A stretch of DNA of 64,000 bases from Anaerohalosphaera lusitana (GTDB lineage: Bacteria > Planctomycetota > Phycisphaerae > Sedimentisphaerales > Anaerohalosphaeraceae). Made by a program: the position numbers and the translations under genes. Shown piece by piece: positions 15,308 to 23,950 of the stretch. Position 1 is the stretch's first letter; the number at the start of each line of letters is the position of its first letter. The stretch is taken from positions 3,092,593 through 3,156,592 of the forward strand of contig NZ_CP019791.1 in NCBI RefSeq assembly GCF_002007645.1, read 5' to 3'. The notes under the pieces were generated by a model. The model was given only the letters and a program-made list of their open reading frames with translations, made no database searches and was not told the DNA's origin.

Positions 15308-16897
15308 TTATCCGGAAATAACAGCCTCTGCAACTTTTATTCCGTCGACCGCGGCTGATATTATTCCGCCTGCGTAACCTGCTCCTTCGCCTGCGGGATA
15401 GAGGCCGGCGGTGTTCAGGCTGCAGAAATCGTCTCCGCGTAATATCCTTACCGGTGAGCTGCTGCGTGTTTCCACGCCAGTTAGCACCGCGTCGGGCATG
15501 TCGAAGTTTTCGAGTTTTCTGCTCATTGCGGGGATCGCTTCGCAGATCGCGGCGGCGACATAATCGGGGAGGCAATGGCGGAGGTCGCAGCCGGTAACGC
15601 CCGGTCGAAATGACGGAAGGACATTTCCGAACCGCGTTGTCGGTCGGCCCGCGAGAAAATCGCCTACTGTCTGGGCCGGGGCGTTATACGTCTCGCCGCC
15701 CATTTCAAAGGCCTTTTGCTCCCACTTGCGCTGAAACTCTATGCCCGCAAGATCATCGCCTGGGCCGAAATCTTCGGGTTTTACGCCGACGAGTATGGCA
15801 GCGTTGGCGTTTTCTCGATCGCGGGCGAACGAACTCATGCCGTTGGTGACGACCTGGCCGGGCTCGCTGGCTGCGCCGATGACTTCACCGCCGGGGCACA
15901 TGCAGAAGGTGTAGGCTGATCGGCCGGTATCGCTGTGGTGGACGAGTTTGTATTCTGCTGCGCCCAGGCGAGGGTGGCCGGCGTACTTGCCGTACTGTGC
16001 CTTGTCGATCATATCCTGCGGGTGTTCGATACGCACGCCAATTGCGAACGGCTTGCGGGCCATCTGCACGCCTGTGCGATTGAGCATTGCGAACGTGTCG
16101 CGTGCGCTGTGTCCGATCGCGAGGATCACGGTTTCGGTGTGGATGGCTTCGCCGCTTGCAAGACGCAAGCCGCGGACATGAGAGTTTTCGATCAGCAACT
16201 CATCCATACGGGTTTCAAAACGAACATTGCCGCCGAGAGTTATTATCTTTTCTCTGATTCGGGCGACCATACCGACAAGCACATCCGTGCCGATGTGGGG
16301 CTTGGCGATGTATCGAATTTCTTCGGGAGCACCGGCCTGGATTAACTCCGCGATCACTTTATCAACCCTGCAGGCGCGGTCCTTTATGCCGGTGGTAAGC
16401 TTGCCGTCTGAGAAAGTGCCTGCGCCGCCCTCTCCGAACTGCACGTTTGAATGCTCGTCAAGTATACCCTTGTTCCAGAATCTCGCGACGTCTGCTGCGC
16501 GATCTTTTGCAGGCTTGCCGCGTTCGAGGATTATCGGTTTGAGGCCGGCTTCGGCAAGCAGCAGGCCCGCGAAAAGGCCGGAAGGTCCTGTACCGACGAT
16601 GACCGGACGGGACTTAGGTATCCTAGTCAAAGAAGGAGGTGTATATTCTCGTTCTTTTGGCTTCTGAACGCCTTTGAGTGAGTCCAGGCGTCCTGTGAGC
16701 TCATCTTCGTCCTGTAGTTGCGTATCAACTGAATACACGAACGATACGCCGCGCCGTTTGCGTGCATCGATACTGCGGCGGTATATGCGCCAGTTCTGAA
16801 TCTGTTCCGGTTTGACGCCCAGACGTTTGCAAACTTCGCGCAGCAGATCCTGCTCTGTATGATCCAACGGTAAACTTATGTCATTGATCCTTAGCAT
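15308..16897 (-). CDS. FAD-dependent oxidoreductase (COG2509 type)
   Basis: A flavoprotein of about 529 residues. After an N-terminal extension of about 95 residues comes the dinucleotide-binding motif VGTGPSGLFAGLLLAEAGL and the ILERG strand. NVQFGEGGAGTFSDGKLTTGI and a C-terminal PAGEGAGYAGGIISAAVDG FAD motif follow. This family of uncharacterised FAD-dependent dehydrogenases is widespread; the substrate is unknown. The start is uncertain: an in-frame TTG at 16912 and a GTG also exist, but the ATG at 16897 has CAGGG ahead of it. The gene lies 18-34 bases after the second signal peptidase and may share its transcript. Confidence 0.85.
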   Translation of the reverse strand: MLRINDISLPLDHTEQDLLREVCKRLGVKPEQIQNWRIYRRSIDARKRRGVSFVYSVDTQLQDEDELTGRLDSLKGVQKPKEREYTPPSLTRIPKSRPVIVGTGPSGLFAGLLLAEAGLKPIILERGKPAKDRAADVARFWNKGILDEHSNVQFGEGGAGTFSDGKLTTGIKDRACRVDKVIAELIQAGAPEEIRYIAKPHIGTDVLVGMVARIREKIITLGGNVRFETRMDELLIENSHVRGLRLASGEAIHTETVILAIGHSARDTFAMLNRTGVQMARKPFAIGVRIEHPQDMIDKAQYGKYAGHPRLGAAEYKLVHHSDTGRSAYTFCMCPGGEVIGAASEPGQVVTNGMSSFARDRENANAAILVGVKPEDFGPGDDLAGIEFQRKWEQKAFEMGGETYNAPAQTVGDFLAGRPTTRFGNVLPSFRPGVTGCDLRHCLPDYVAAAICEAIPAMSRKLENFDMPDAVLTGVETRSSSPVRILRGDDFCSLNTAGLYPAGEGAGYAGGIISAAVDGIKVAEAVISG

Positions 16898-16930
16898 CAC
16901 CCTGCCGGTCAATCCCTAAACCACCCCAGG

Positions 16931-18433
16931 TCATTCATTTTCATCCACCCCGCCGTAGATCGGCTTCATCTTGCCCAGGTTCGGCACGATCGGCAGTGCT
17001 CCCTCGAACGGCTTGTAAGCATCGCCCCAGTAGAGGAAAAACGCCTTGCCTACAAGGTACCCACGAGGCACGATGCCTTCGCGGTATGTCCTTCCTTCGT
17101 TGCCGATACCGGGTCCGCGCCACATGCGGCTGTCGTGGCTGATCGGGCTGTTGTCGCCGGCCATGAAATACTCGTCTTCATCAAGCGTAAACGGCTCGTT
17201 GGGTCGTGGACGCAGGACATTGCTTCCGTAATACATGTCACGCCATATCTCAATGTGACTTATGTCGATGTTGCTGGCACCGTAGATTTCTACGCCGGGC
17301 TTGTAATCGCGGCGATGCACTCCCATATCACCACGCTGGCGGCCTGCATCGTATTTGAGTACATTTTCACCAATGCGCAAAACGACCATGTGATCCACTA
17401 TTTCAAAGCTGAACTCTGAGCCGTTCCACACACTTACTCCTGGAATATCGCGCTGAACAAGGACTTCCCTCTGTTCACCTGTGAAACGGTCAATGATCAT
17501 CTGACCGGCAAAATCGACCCAACCACGGTAGAGGACATTGTTCTTTTTCAGACCTGCTCCGATCATGCCGTCATCACTTGCGGAAGTGACATTGAAGACA
17601 ACACGGAGATCACTAACTTCGGGTCTTATAGCTATGGGATTGCTGTTATACGCATATCTGGCTTCGAAGTCGTGTCCGGTCCGGTCGACATAGTGTAGTG
17701 TGTTGATCCGGCTTTGCGGACTGACCAGTGAGAATACGGCCGAGTTTTCGACACTGGTGTTCCATATAGAACCATCTACATTTTCAAAAGGCTGCTGCCA
17801 GACTTGGTTAGTGTACGGCCCTTTGTCTTCGAGAGCCGCTGCGAGGCGATCCGCACGTCCGCCTGGCTGATAATCGTTTATGTATAGCGGCATCCAGAGT
17901 TCGTCCTGCACTTTTGGGGGTTTGCGCCGTATAAGGCCGTCGATATAAACGTCACCGTCTATCAGCTCCACGGTTTCGCCCGGCTTTGCGATAAGGCGTT
18001 TAATGTAGTTTTCCTCGGGCCGGATGGGATATTTGAACACGACGACATCCCAGCGATCAGGTTCTTTGAACTGGTAGGCAGCTTTGGAAACGAAAATACG
18101 GTCTCCGTTCGTTACGGCAGGCATCACTTCCGGGCTTGCCCAGTACGCGCAACTGGGGCATCTGGCATGCGGCAGTTCGCTGACTTCATCCGTTCCGAGA
18201 TCGTATTCGTAGCCGCAGCGGGGACATCTGAGGTGGTAATGGTCGCCGCGCAGTGTCTCGGCCATGCTTCCGGTGGGTATTCTGAAGGCCTCTACTACGA
18301 ACGCGCGGAATACAAATGCCAGCACAACGGCGATAAGCAGCCATTCGAACGTGTTTACAACACCGGCAAGTGTGGTATTGTAACGAGGCTCGAACTGTGA
18401 TCCGGGCTGGTTTTCGCGAAATCCTTTTCCCAT
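16931..18433 (-). CDS. lepB: Signal peptidase I with zinc ribbon and large insert (copy 2)
   Basis: A 500-residue membrane serine protease that removes Sec signal peptides. One membrane helix (about 28-48) precedes the catalytic Ser56 in IPTGSM; the catalytic Lys is Lys117 in GDRIFVSK. Between them sits a zinc ribbon with Cys70, Cys73, Cys92 and Cys95. After the usual RLIAKPGETVEL core there is an insert of roughly 220 residues rich in beta strands, then the conserved GDNSPISHDSR box near residue 430. Usual Gram-negative enzymes are 250-330 residues. It lies 25 bases after a closely related copy and is probably cotranscribed with it. Confidence 0.9.
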   Translation of the reverse strand: MGKGFRENQPGSQFEPRYNTTLAGVVNTFEWLLIAVVLAFVFRAFVVEAFRIPTGSMAETLRGDHYHLRCPRCGYEYDLGTDEVSELPHARCPSCAYWASPEVMPAVTNGDRIFVSKAAYQFKEPDRWDVVVFKYPIRPEENYIKRLIAKPGETVELIDGDVYIDGLIRRKPPKVQDELWMPLYINDYQPGGRADRLAAALEDKGPYTNQVWQQPFENVDGSIWNTSVENSAVFSLVSPQSRINTLHYVDRTGHDFEARYAYNSNPIAIRPEVSDLRVVFNVTSASDDGMIGAGLKKNNVLYRGWVDFAGQMIIDRFTGEQREVLVQRDIPGVSVWNGSEFSFEIVDHMVVLRIGENVLKYDAGRQRGDMGVHRRDYKPGVEIYGASNIDISHIEIWRDMYYGSNVLRPRPNEPFTLDEDEYFMAGDNSPISHDSRMWRGPGIGNEGRTYREGIVPRGYLVGKAFFLYWGDAYKPFEGALPIVPNLGKMKPIYGGVDENE

Positions 18434-18458
18434 TTACTCAGCTCCATGAATGTCATTC

Positions 18459-20081
18459 TTAATCGGTCGCGGTGTCGGTTTGATAACGGCCGCCGTATAT
18501 GGCTTTCATACCCCTGGTGTTGGGTACGAGCCTCGGGCCGAACCCCTTGTTCCCGATCTTTGGCTGATAACCGCCCGGCCAGTAGACAAAGAACGCCTTG
18601 CCGACCAGGTATTCACGCGGTACAACACCTTCGCGATACTCTCTGCCGCTGTTTCCTAGGCCGGGCTGATCCCAAAGCCTGCTGTCGAAGCTGGCTGGGC
18701 TGTTGTCACCGCACACGAAATACTGGTCGTCTGAAAGTGTGAACGGGTCACCTGCTCCTGCTCGTAGAATGTGGTCGCCATTTTGCGTAACCTGCGTGTA
18801 GTGCATGTCGCGGAATAGGCCTACATGACTGAGGGTCAATTCGCCGGCACCGAATATTTTTGCTTCGGGCATGACCTTGATTATTGTTCCAGCGTCGTCT
18901 CTGTCACGTCCCAGATCATATTCTATTTGAGAATCGCCGAATTCAAGTACGAGTCTGTGGTCGACATTCATAAAACGGAATCGTTTTGCTTCGTCGCCCT
19001 GGACCCACTTGCCTTGCCCGGCCGCAAGCTCTGTTATGGTGTCCTCAGCGTCTATTCGCGAAATGACCATGGTTCCGTCTGAGTTAACCCGGCCCCTGTA
19101 ACGGATCCCGTATTTCGTCAGTTCTGCGCCGAGCACTGCATCGCCCTGCCCTGCCTGTACCTGGAACTGGGCCATCAGGTCACTGCATACGGGCATAAAC
19201 TTGTAACTCCTTGGATTGTTATAAGCATATGAGGCGCGGAAATCGTTGCCTTTACTTGTGTCATAATAGATAGTATGGATATTATCCGGGGAGCTTTCGA
19301 GTTTGAACAGCCTTCCAGAATTTTCGGTCAGATCCCACTGAGAACCTTCGGTATTTACAAAGGGCTGGACCCAGGTATGGCCGTTGTATCTGGCGATCTC
19401 AGGCTCGACCGGGTGATAGTCATTATCATAGACAGACATCCACATTTCTTCCTGAACATTTTCAGGTTTGCGTGCCATTTTGCCGTCTATGTAGATGTCT
19501 CCGTCGACTATTTCCACCGTCTCGCCGGGCAGTGCGATCATTCGTTTGATGTAGTTGATCGCCGGCTCAACAGGATTTTTGAAGACAACAACATCCCAGC
19601 GGCTGGGTTCGATGAACTGGTAAATGCACTTGAGGACGAATATTCTGTCGCCCTTTGTCACCGGACCGACCCTTTCAGGGGGGACCACGGGACGACCGTA
19701 AGACAGCTTTACCGGGGCCATAAAATAGCCGCAGCTTGGACAACGCGGAGGCAGGGTTCTTTGGACCCTGTTGCCTCGGCCAGTACGGAGAGGCTCGATA
19801 ACTACATTATCACCTCCGGGGGTCACGTTCGGGGACAGATTGTATCTCTGGTGGTCAAAGCCGTAATCATAAAGGTATCCGCACTGAGAGCATCGCAGTT
19901 TGAAGTGAGCGCCCTTTAGGCTGCTGGCCATGCTGCCGGTGGGTATCGTGTAGGCCTGCATTACAAATACGATAAAGACAAGCGTGACCGAAAATGCCAT
20001 CAGCACCCATTCAGCCGTTCCGAGTACGGAATCCGCTAAACCAGACTTTTTGTTCTTATTCCGTTTATTTCTTTGCGCCAA
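18459..20081 (-). CDS. lepB: Signal peptidase I with zinc ribbon and large insert (copy 1)
   Basis: A 540-residue paralogue of the next gene. The N-terminus is very basic (residues 1-13), then a membrane helix (about 24-43), catalytic Ser50 in IPTGSM and Lys151 in GDRIFVLK. The zinc ribbon between them uses Cys64, Cys67, Cys114 and Cys117, with a longer loop than in copy 2. The beta-rich insert and the GDNSPASFDSR box are also present. The start is a TTG at 20081, supported by AAAGG 8 bases upstream. Two active-looking enzymes side by side suggest divided substrate sets, which is inference. The first of a probable three-gene transcript with copy 2 and the flavoprotein. Confidence 0.9.
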   Translation of the reverse strand: MAQRNKRNKNKKSGLADSVLGTAEWVLMAFSVTLVFIVFVMQAYTIPTGSMASSLKGAHFKLRCSQCGYLYDYGFDHQRYNLSPNVTPGGDNVVIEPLRTGRGNRVQRTLPPRCPSCGYFMAPVKLSYGRPVVPPERVGPVTKGDRIFVLKCIYQFIEPSRWDVVVFKNPVEPAINYIKRMIALPGETVEIVDGDIYIDGKMARKPENVQEEMWMSVYDNDYHPVEPEIARYNGHTWVQPFVNTEGSQWDLTENSGRLFKLESSPDNIHTIYYDTSKGNDFRASYAYNNPRSYKFMPVCSDLMAQFQVQAGQGDAVLGAELTKYGIRYRGRVNSDGTMVISRIDAEDTITELAAGQGKWVQGDEAKRFRFMNVDHRLVLEFGDSQIEYDLGRDRDDAGTIIKVMPEAKIFGAGELTLSHVGLFRDMHYTQVTQNGDHILRAGAGDPFTLSDDQYFVCGDNSPASFDSRLWDQPGLGNSGREYREGVVPREYLVGKAFFVYWPGGYQPKIGNKGFGPRLVPNTRGMKAIYGGRYQTDTATD

Positions 20082-20429
20082 AACTACGGCCTTTCGCTAT
20101 CACCAAGAAACGATTTGCAACTCCATCAAGAATTACAAAAAAGTTGACCTCATCTAAATCCAGAATAGATGCATGTGCGGCTACGAAAAAATTAAAACCT
20201 GATTATTGCATCCAGAGCCCTGGCGGTCAAGAAGGTATTGCATTTTTCGGACATTACAACCCGCCGAGTGCCCATAATTGAACGATATGAGGCGATACTT
20301 CTATTAGAAATCTGCTTAAATATGCTTTTAATCACTTGGCCAGCAGAACTCGATAGCGGCAATGATGCAATCATTAAATGAAGGATTTGCTTTTAATGCA
20401 GCAGCGTCAAAAATATCCAAAAATATTTC
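20082..20429. other. Gene-free stretch between signal peptidase and HU genes
   Basis: About 350 bases of AT-rich sequence between the divergent signal peptidase and HU genes. Short open frames here have no ribosome sites or protein-like composition. A TTGACC ... TAGATG pair at 16 bases spacing (around 20142-20169, rightward) is a weak promoter candidate. No repeat or RNA gene was recognised. Confidence 0.4.
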
Positions 20430-20458
20430 TTGCTCGTTAGAAGTCTTTATTGTATAGT
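20430..20458 (+). promoter_or_regulatory. Promoter of the HU gene
   Basis: TTGCTC (20430-20435) and TATAGT (20453-20458) are separated by exactly 17 bases. The transcript would start near 20465 and carry a leader of about 150 bases before the HU start codon. Confidence 0.6.
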
Positions 20459-20464
20459 GATTTG

Positions 20465-20543
20465 CGATAGCTAACTGATTTTTAACAGCGTTCACAGCCA
20501 CTTGGATCAGCTATCGTTTCCGCCCTTAATTACGGGGATTTTT
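20465..20543 (+). promoter_or_regulatory. Structured HU leader, possible attenuator
   Basis: The HU leader holds a long-range perfect 8-bp stem, CGATAGCT (20465-20472) with AGCTATCG (20509-20516). A small CCC/GGG hairpin follows at about 20523-20537 with ATTTTTT behind it, a terminator-like arrangement. This could be a control point on HU expression; the second hairpin is short and the idea is tentative. Confidence 0.3.
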
Positions 20544-20616
20544 TGTGCCTCAGCGGGGCTATTGAGTCTATTAACATCGATTTTTCTTTAATAAACTGCT
20601 AGTTTCGGGGAAGTCC

Positions 20617-20925
20617 ATGGCAACCGTAACAAAGAAAGAACTCATCGACCGCATAGCGGATCAAACACAAGCAAAAAGAGTTGTAGTCAAGCGGATCATT
20701 CAGTCATTTCTCGATGAGATGGTGACTGAACTTTCGGATGACAACCGGCTTGAATTCCGTGATTTCGGCGTCTTCGAAACTCGAACCCGTGCAGCAAGAG
20801 TAGCACAAAACCCTAAGACTCTTGAAAGAGTGCAAGTACCTGCTAAAAGAACAGTAAAGTTCAAGATGGGCAGGCTTATGAGGGAAAAACTGAGCACACC
20901 CGTTGAAATGAGCGAAACCGAATAA
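20617..20925 (+). CDS. hup: HU-family DNA-binding protein
   Basis: A 102-residue histone-like protein. It has the HU/IHF helical dimerisation part (about 1-45, KKELIDRIADQTQAKRVVVKRII) and the strand-turn-arm region containing EFRDFGVFETRTRAARVAQNP, where the Pro that intercalates into DNA lies at the arm tip (Asn-Pro). It bends and packs DNA as a dimer. The C-terminus carries about ten residues beyond the usual end. GGGGAAG precedes the ATG by about 4 bases. Confidence 0.95.
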   Translation: MATVTKKELIDRIADQTQAKRVVVKRIIQSFLDEMVTELSDDNRLEFRDFGVFETRTRAARVAQNPKTLERVQVPAKRTVKFKMGRLMREKLSTPVEMSETE

Positions 20926-21013
20926 CAATCTTTGTTTAGTTTACGGTTGATCCGATCATCTCACGAATCGTTGTGCCGGCCATTGGCCAGAATCGAGAAC
21001 CAGGAGTTCTAAA

Positions 21014-21211
21014 ATGTCTGACGGAATTGTTAAGTGGTTCGACAGGAAAAAAGGGTATGGGTTTATTTCCTGCGGGCCCGATCCAGATGTCTTTATCCAC
21101 CATTCTAACCTCGTTGATCGTGCAAAGCTGCCCAATGAAGGCGATCGCGTTCAGTTCGAGGTAGAGAGCGGCGAGAAAGGCCCTGTAGCCAAGAGAGTCG
21201 CTATAGTGTAA
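21014..21211 (+). CDS. csp: Cold-shock-domain protein
   Basis: A 65-residue single-stranded nucleic-acid-binding protein. Both RNA-binding motifs are present: KGYGFI (RNP1, residues 14-19) and DVFIHHS (RNP2, about 26-32). Size and composition are those of CspA-type RNA chaperones. AGGAG lies 8 bases ahead of the ATG. It follows HU by 88 bases and could be read from the same transcript, since no terminator was seen between them. Confidence 0.95.
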   Translation: MSDGIVKWFDRKKGYGFISCGPDPDVFIHHSNLVDRAKLPNEGDRVQFEVESGEKGPVAKRVAIV

Positions 21212-21305
21212 GTTGACTCGCCGCATCATTGCGCAAGTTCATTTATGAGCGAGTGGGGGAAGTGCGGATTAAATTGGGGATAAGGGGGGAGCTGAAAAAA
21301 GTGAA

Positions 21306-21379
21306 TACGCCCGAGAGGATTCGAACCCCTAACCCTCGGTTCCGAAGACCGATGCTCTGTCCAGTTGAGCTACGGGCGC
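21306..21379 (-). tRNA. tRNA-Arg (anticodon UCG)
   Basis: A 74-base cloverleaf on the minus strand: 7-bp acceptor stem, D stem GCTC/GAGC, anticodon stem TCGGT/ACCGA around loop CTTCGGA, five-base variable loop, and T arm AGGGG-TTCGAAT-CCTCT. The anticodon TCG reads CGA (Arg). The first pair of the acceptor stem is G1-U72 rather than Watson-Crick, discriminator A73 follows, and CCA is not encoded. A consensus promoter lies just upstream. Confidence 0.93.
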
Positions 21380-21392
21380 CTGTGGTCGTGGT

Positions 21393-21421
21393 AATATATT
21401 GTCCGCAGAGATGTCTGTCAA
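21393..21421 (-). promoter_or_regulatory. Promoter of tRNA-Arg
   Basis: On the minus strand TTGACA (21416-21421) and TATATT (21393-21398) are separated by 17 bases, 14 bases before the tRNA 5' end. Confidence 0.8.
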
Positions 21422-21485
21422 CAACTAAGACGTGAGAATGGGCAGTTTTGGCATACGGGTCATTCATCTGTCCAGCTAAACGCAA

Positions 21486-21509
21486 CAGAGCGACCGTGAA
21501 GCCGCTCTG
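21486..21509 (-). terminator. Terminator-like hairpin after nfnB
   Basis: CAGAGCG (minus strand, complement of 21503-21509) pairs with CGCTCTG (complement of 21486-21492) around a 10-base loop, 38 bases past the stop. It is followed by TTGCGTTT, a moderate U-run. Confidence 0.5.
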
Positions 21510-21546
21510 CTGATCCAACCGGAACATTTCAAATTTCAAACAGCCT

Positions 21547-23013
21547 CTAGTCTTTTAGATAGTCGTTCATAGCAGCAGCGGCTATGCGTCCCTGGCCCAT
21601 TGCCAGGATAACAGTTGCTGCACCCAGAACGATGTCTCCGCCTGCGTAGACGCCATCGAGAGAGGTTTTGCAGTCTTCGTCGACGACGATATTGCCCCAT
21701 TTATTCATTTCAAGGCCCGGCGTGGTCTGGCCTATCAGGGGATTGGCACCGTTGCCGATCGCAACGATGACGGTGTCGACATCTATTTCGAATTCACTGC
21801 CTTCGATAGGTACAGGGCGTCTTCTGCCTGAATCGTCAGGCTCACCCAGCTCGTACTTAAGGCATTCAAGAGATTTGACGTAACCATCGCCGTCTCCCAG
21901 GATGCGCTTCGGGTTCTGCAGTGTTTTGAATATGATCCCTTCTTCTTTGGCGTGGTGCACCTCTTCGACCCGCGCAGGCATTTCCGCTTCGCTGCGGCGG
22001 TAGATCAGGTAGACCTCTTCTGCGCCAAGACGGACCGCGGTACGAGCTGCGTCCATCGCGACATTTCCGCCGCCGAGCACAGCAACCTTCTTAGATACAG
22101 CGATCGGCGTATCTGCGCCTTCGCCGAACTGATAGGCCTTCATGAGGTTTGCACGGGTGAGGTATTCGTTCGCGCTGTAGACACCAACGAGCTGTTCGCC
22201 CTCAATGTTCATGAATCGCGGCAGACCGGCACCTACGCCTATGTACGCGGCGTCAAAGCCGTCCTCTTCGAGAAGCTGTTTGACGGTTCGGGTACGGCCT
22301 ACGATGAAATTGCACTCAAACTTGACGCCCATCTTCTCCAGGCCCTTGATCTCGCGTTCAACGATGGCCTTGGGCAGACGGAATTCGGGGATACCATAAA
22401 CAAGCACACCGCCAGGCTTGTGGAACGCTTCGAAGACGGTCACATCATGTCCCGCCCTGCGGCAGTCTGTGGCAACTACTACGCCGCCGGGACCTGAACC
22501 TATGACTGCGACCTTCTTGCCGGTGGGCGGAGCTATCTTTGGTGTTGAATCGTTTTCTTCGCCCCAGTCAGCGACGAAACGTTCGAGACGCCCTATCGCG
22601 ACTGCCTTGTCGACATCCTTGAATCTCTTGGCGACTGTGCATTTTTCCTGGCACTGTACTTCCTGCGGGCATACACGGCCGCATACAGATGGAAGCAGGG
22701 AGTTTTCCTTGATGATTTCCAGAGCCTGCTGGTACTGACCGTCCGCGATTGCAGACACGAAATCCTTGATCTTGATCTTTACAGGACAACCGGCCACGCA
22801 GGGGGCGTTCTTACACTGCAGGCATCGCAACGCTTCCAGTCTTGCCTGGGTTTCGGTATAGCCAGTCGCGACTTCGTCAATATTGTCGCGCCGCTCAGTT
22901 GCATCCTGAGCGGGCATGCCCTGCGGCGGGATCTCATATCTCTCTTTGGGCTTTAAATCGCCGTTGTTATGTTTTTCGAGTAGTTCCTGTAAAAGCTTCT
23001 TATCGTCAGTCAC
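21547..23013 (-). CDS. nfnB: NfnB/SudA-type large flavoprotein subunit
   Basis: A 488-residue iron-sulphur flavoprotein of the glutamate-synthase-small-subunit type. Two cysteine clusters in the N-terminus (LRCLQCKNAPCVAGCP, then CGRVCPQEVQCQEKC) bind [4Fe-4S] centres. FAD- and NAD(P)-binding motifs follow (AVIGSGPGGVVVATDC and AVLGGGNVAMDAARTAVRLG), with a C-terminal YAGGDIVLGAATVILAMGQG FAD motif. Paired with the gene before it, this is the layout of NfnAB (electron-bifurcating NADH:ferredoxin NADP oxidoreductase) and of sulfide dehydrogenase SudAB. It acts in the cytosol. A lone GltD is less likely because no glutamate synthase large subunit is nearby. Confidence 0.85.
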   Translation of the reverse strand: MTDDKKLLQELLEKHNNGDLKPKERYEIPPQGMPAQDATERRDNIDEVATGYTETQARLEALRCLQCKNAPCVAGCPVKIKIKDFVSAIADGQYQQALEIIKENSLLPSVCGRVCPQEVQCQEKCTVAKRFKDVDKAVAIGRLERFVADWGEENDSTPKIAPPTGKKVAVIGSGPGGVVVATDCRRAGHDVTVFEAFHKPGGVLVYGIPEFRLPKAIVEREIKGLEKMGVKFECNFIVGRTRTVKQLLEEDGFDAAYIGVGAGLPRFMNIEGEQLVGVYSANEYLTRANLMKAYQFGEGADTPIAVSKKVAVLGGGNVAMDAARTAVRLGAEEVYLIYRRSEAEMPARVEEVHHAKEEGIIFKTLQNPKRILGDGDGYVKSLECLKYELGEPDDSGRRRPVPIEGSEFEIDVDTVIVAIGNGANPLIGQTTPGLEMNKWGNIVVDEDCKTSLDGVYAGGDIVLGAATVILAMGQGRIAAAAMNDYLKD

Positions 23014-23066
23014 AAGTAAACTCCATGGTATATTTTCTGCTGCTTGGATCGGCAGTCTTGGGTTCT

Positions 23067-23936
23067 CTATTTATTATTGTTCGCGTCAAGACCGATACGG
23101 CACTTATGCTGATACTGCTCGTAGGCCTTTTTCTCGAGGTCCTTGTAAGCAGCCTGCCTTTTCATCATTTGATCGAAATCTACCTGGTGGCCGTCGAATT
23201 CGGGGCCGTCGACACAGACGAATTTCGTCTCACCTCCGACTTCGACACGGCAACCGCCGCACATGCCCGTGCCGTCGACCATGATGGTGTTAAGCGAAAC
23301 CTGCGTTGGCACATCGTACTTGCGGGTAACTTCGCTGCAGAATTTCATCATTATCGCGGGGCCTATTACCATCGCGAGATCAGGTTTTGGCGATTGTTTG
23401 CAAATTTCTTCCAGAGGCTCGGTGACCAATGCTTTTCGCCCGCATGATCCATCGTCCGTAACTATGATCAGTTCATCACTGATAGATGCGAAGTCTTCTT
23501 CGAGGATAAGCAAGTTCTTTGTTCTGGCTCCAAGGACAGTCACAATTTCATTGCCTGCGTCCTTGAGAGCCCTTGCTATGGGAAGCAAGGGTGCGTTTCC
23601 AATGCCGCCGCCGACACAGACAACTTTGCCGAACTTCTCTATGTGCGTTGGGGTGCCAAGCGGCCCTGCAATATAGCCCATTTCATCACCAATGTTCAGC
23701 TCGGACATCTGGGCCGTGGTTTTACCAACTCTCTGCCATACCAGGCGAATAGTTCCTTTTTCGGTGTCAGCCCCGGCAATTGTGAGTGGAATGCGTTCAC
23801 CAATTTCGGCATCGAGGCCGACGATTACAAACTGACCCGGCTTGCGGGCTTCGGCTATCAGCGGAGCTTTGACATCGACTGTGAAGACATTTTCTGACAA
23901 TTGCTGCTTTTTAATTATCTTGTGCGCCACGTTCAC
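23067..23936 (-). CDS. nfnA: NfnA/SudB-type FAD/NAD-binding subunit
   Basis: A 289-residue ferredoxin-reductase-fold protein: N-terminal FAD-binding barrel, an NAD-binding domain (about 100-220, VCVGGGIGNAPLLPIARAL), and a C-terminal [2Fe-2S] cluster region GMCGGCRVEVGG ... FVCVDG (about 222-243), as in dihydroorotate dehydrogenase electron-transfer subunits. It precedes nfnB by 53 bases on one transcript. The pair would balance NADH, NADPH and ferredoxin pools, a task typical of anaerobes; this function is family knowledge plus gene order. Confidence 0.85.
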   Translation of the reverse strand: MNVAHKIIKKQQLSENVFTVDVKAPLIAEARKPGQFVIVGLDAEIGERIPLTIAGADTEKGTIRLVWQRVGKTTAQMSELNIGDEMGYIAGPLGTPTHIEKFGKVVCVGGGIGNAPLLPIARALKDAGNEIVTVLGARTKNLLILEEDFASISDELIIVTDDGSCGRKALVTEPLEEICKQSPKPDLAMVIGPAIMMKFCSEVTRKYDVPTQVSLNTIMVDGTGMCGGCRVEVGGETKFVCVDGPEFDGHQVDFDQMMKRQAAYKDLEKKAYEQYQHKCRIGLDANNNK

Positions 23937-23950
23937 CTTTCACGAAAAAT

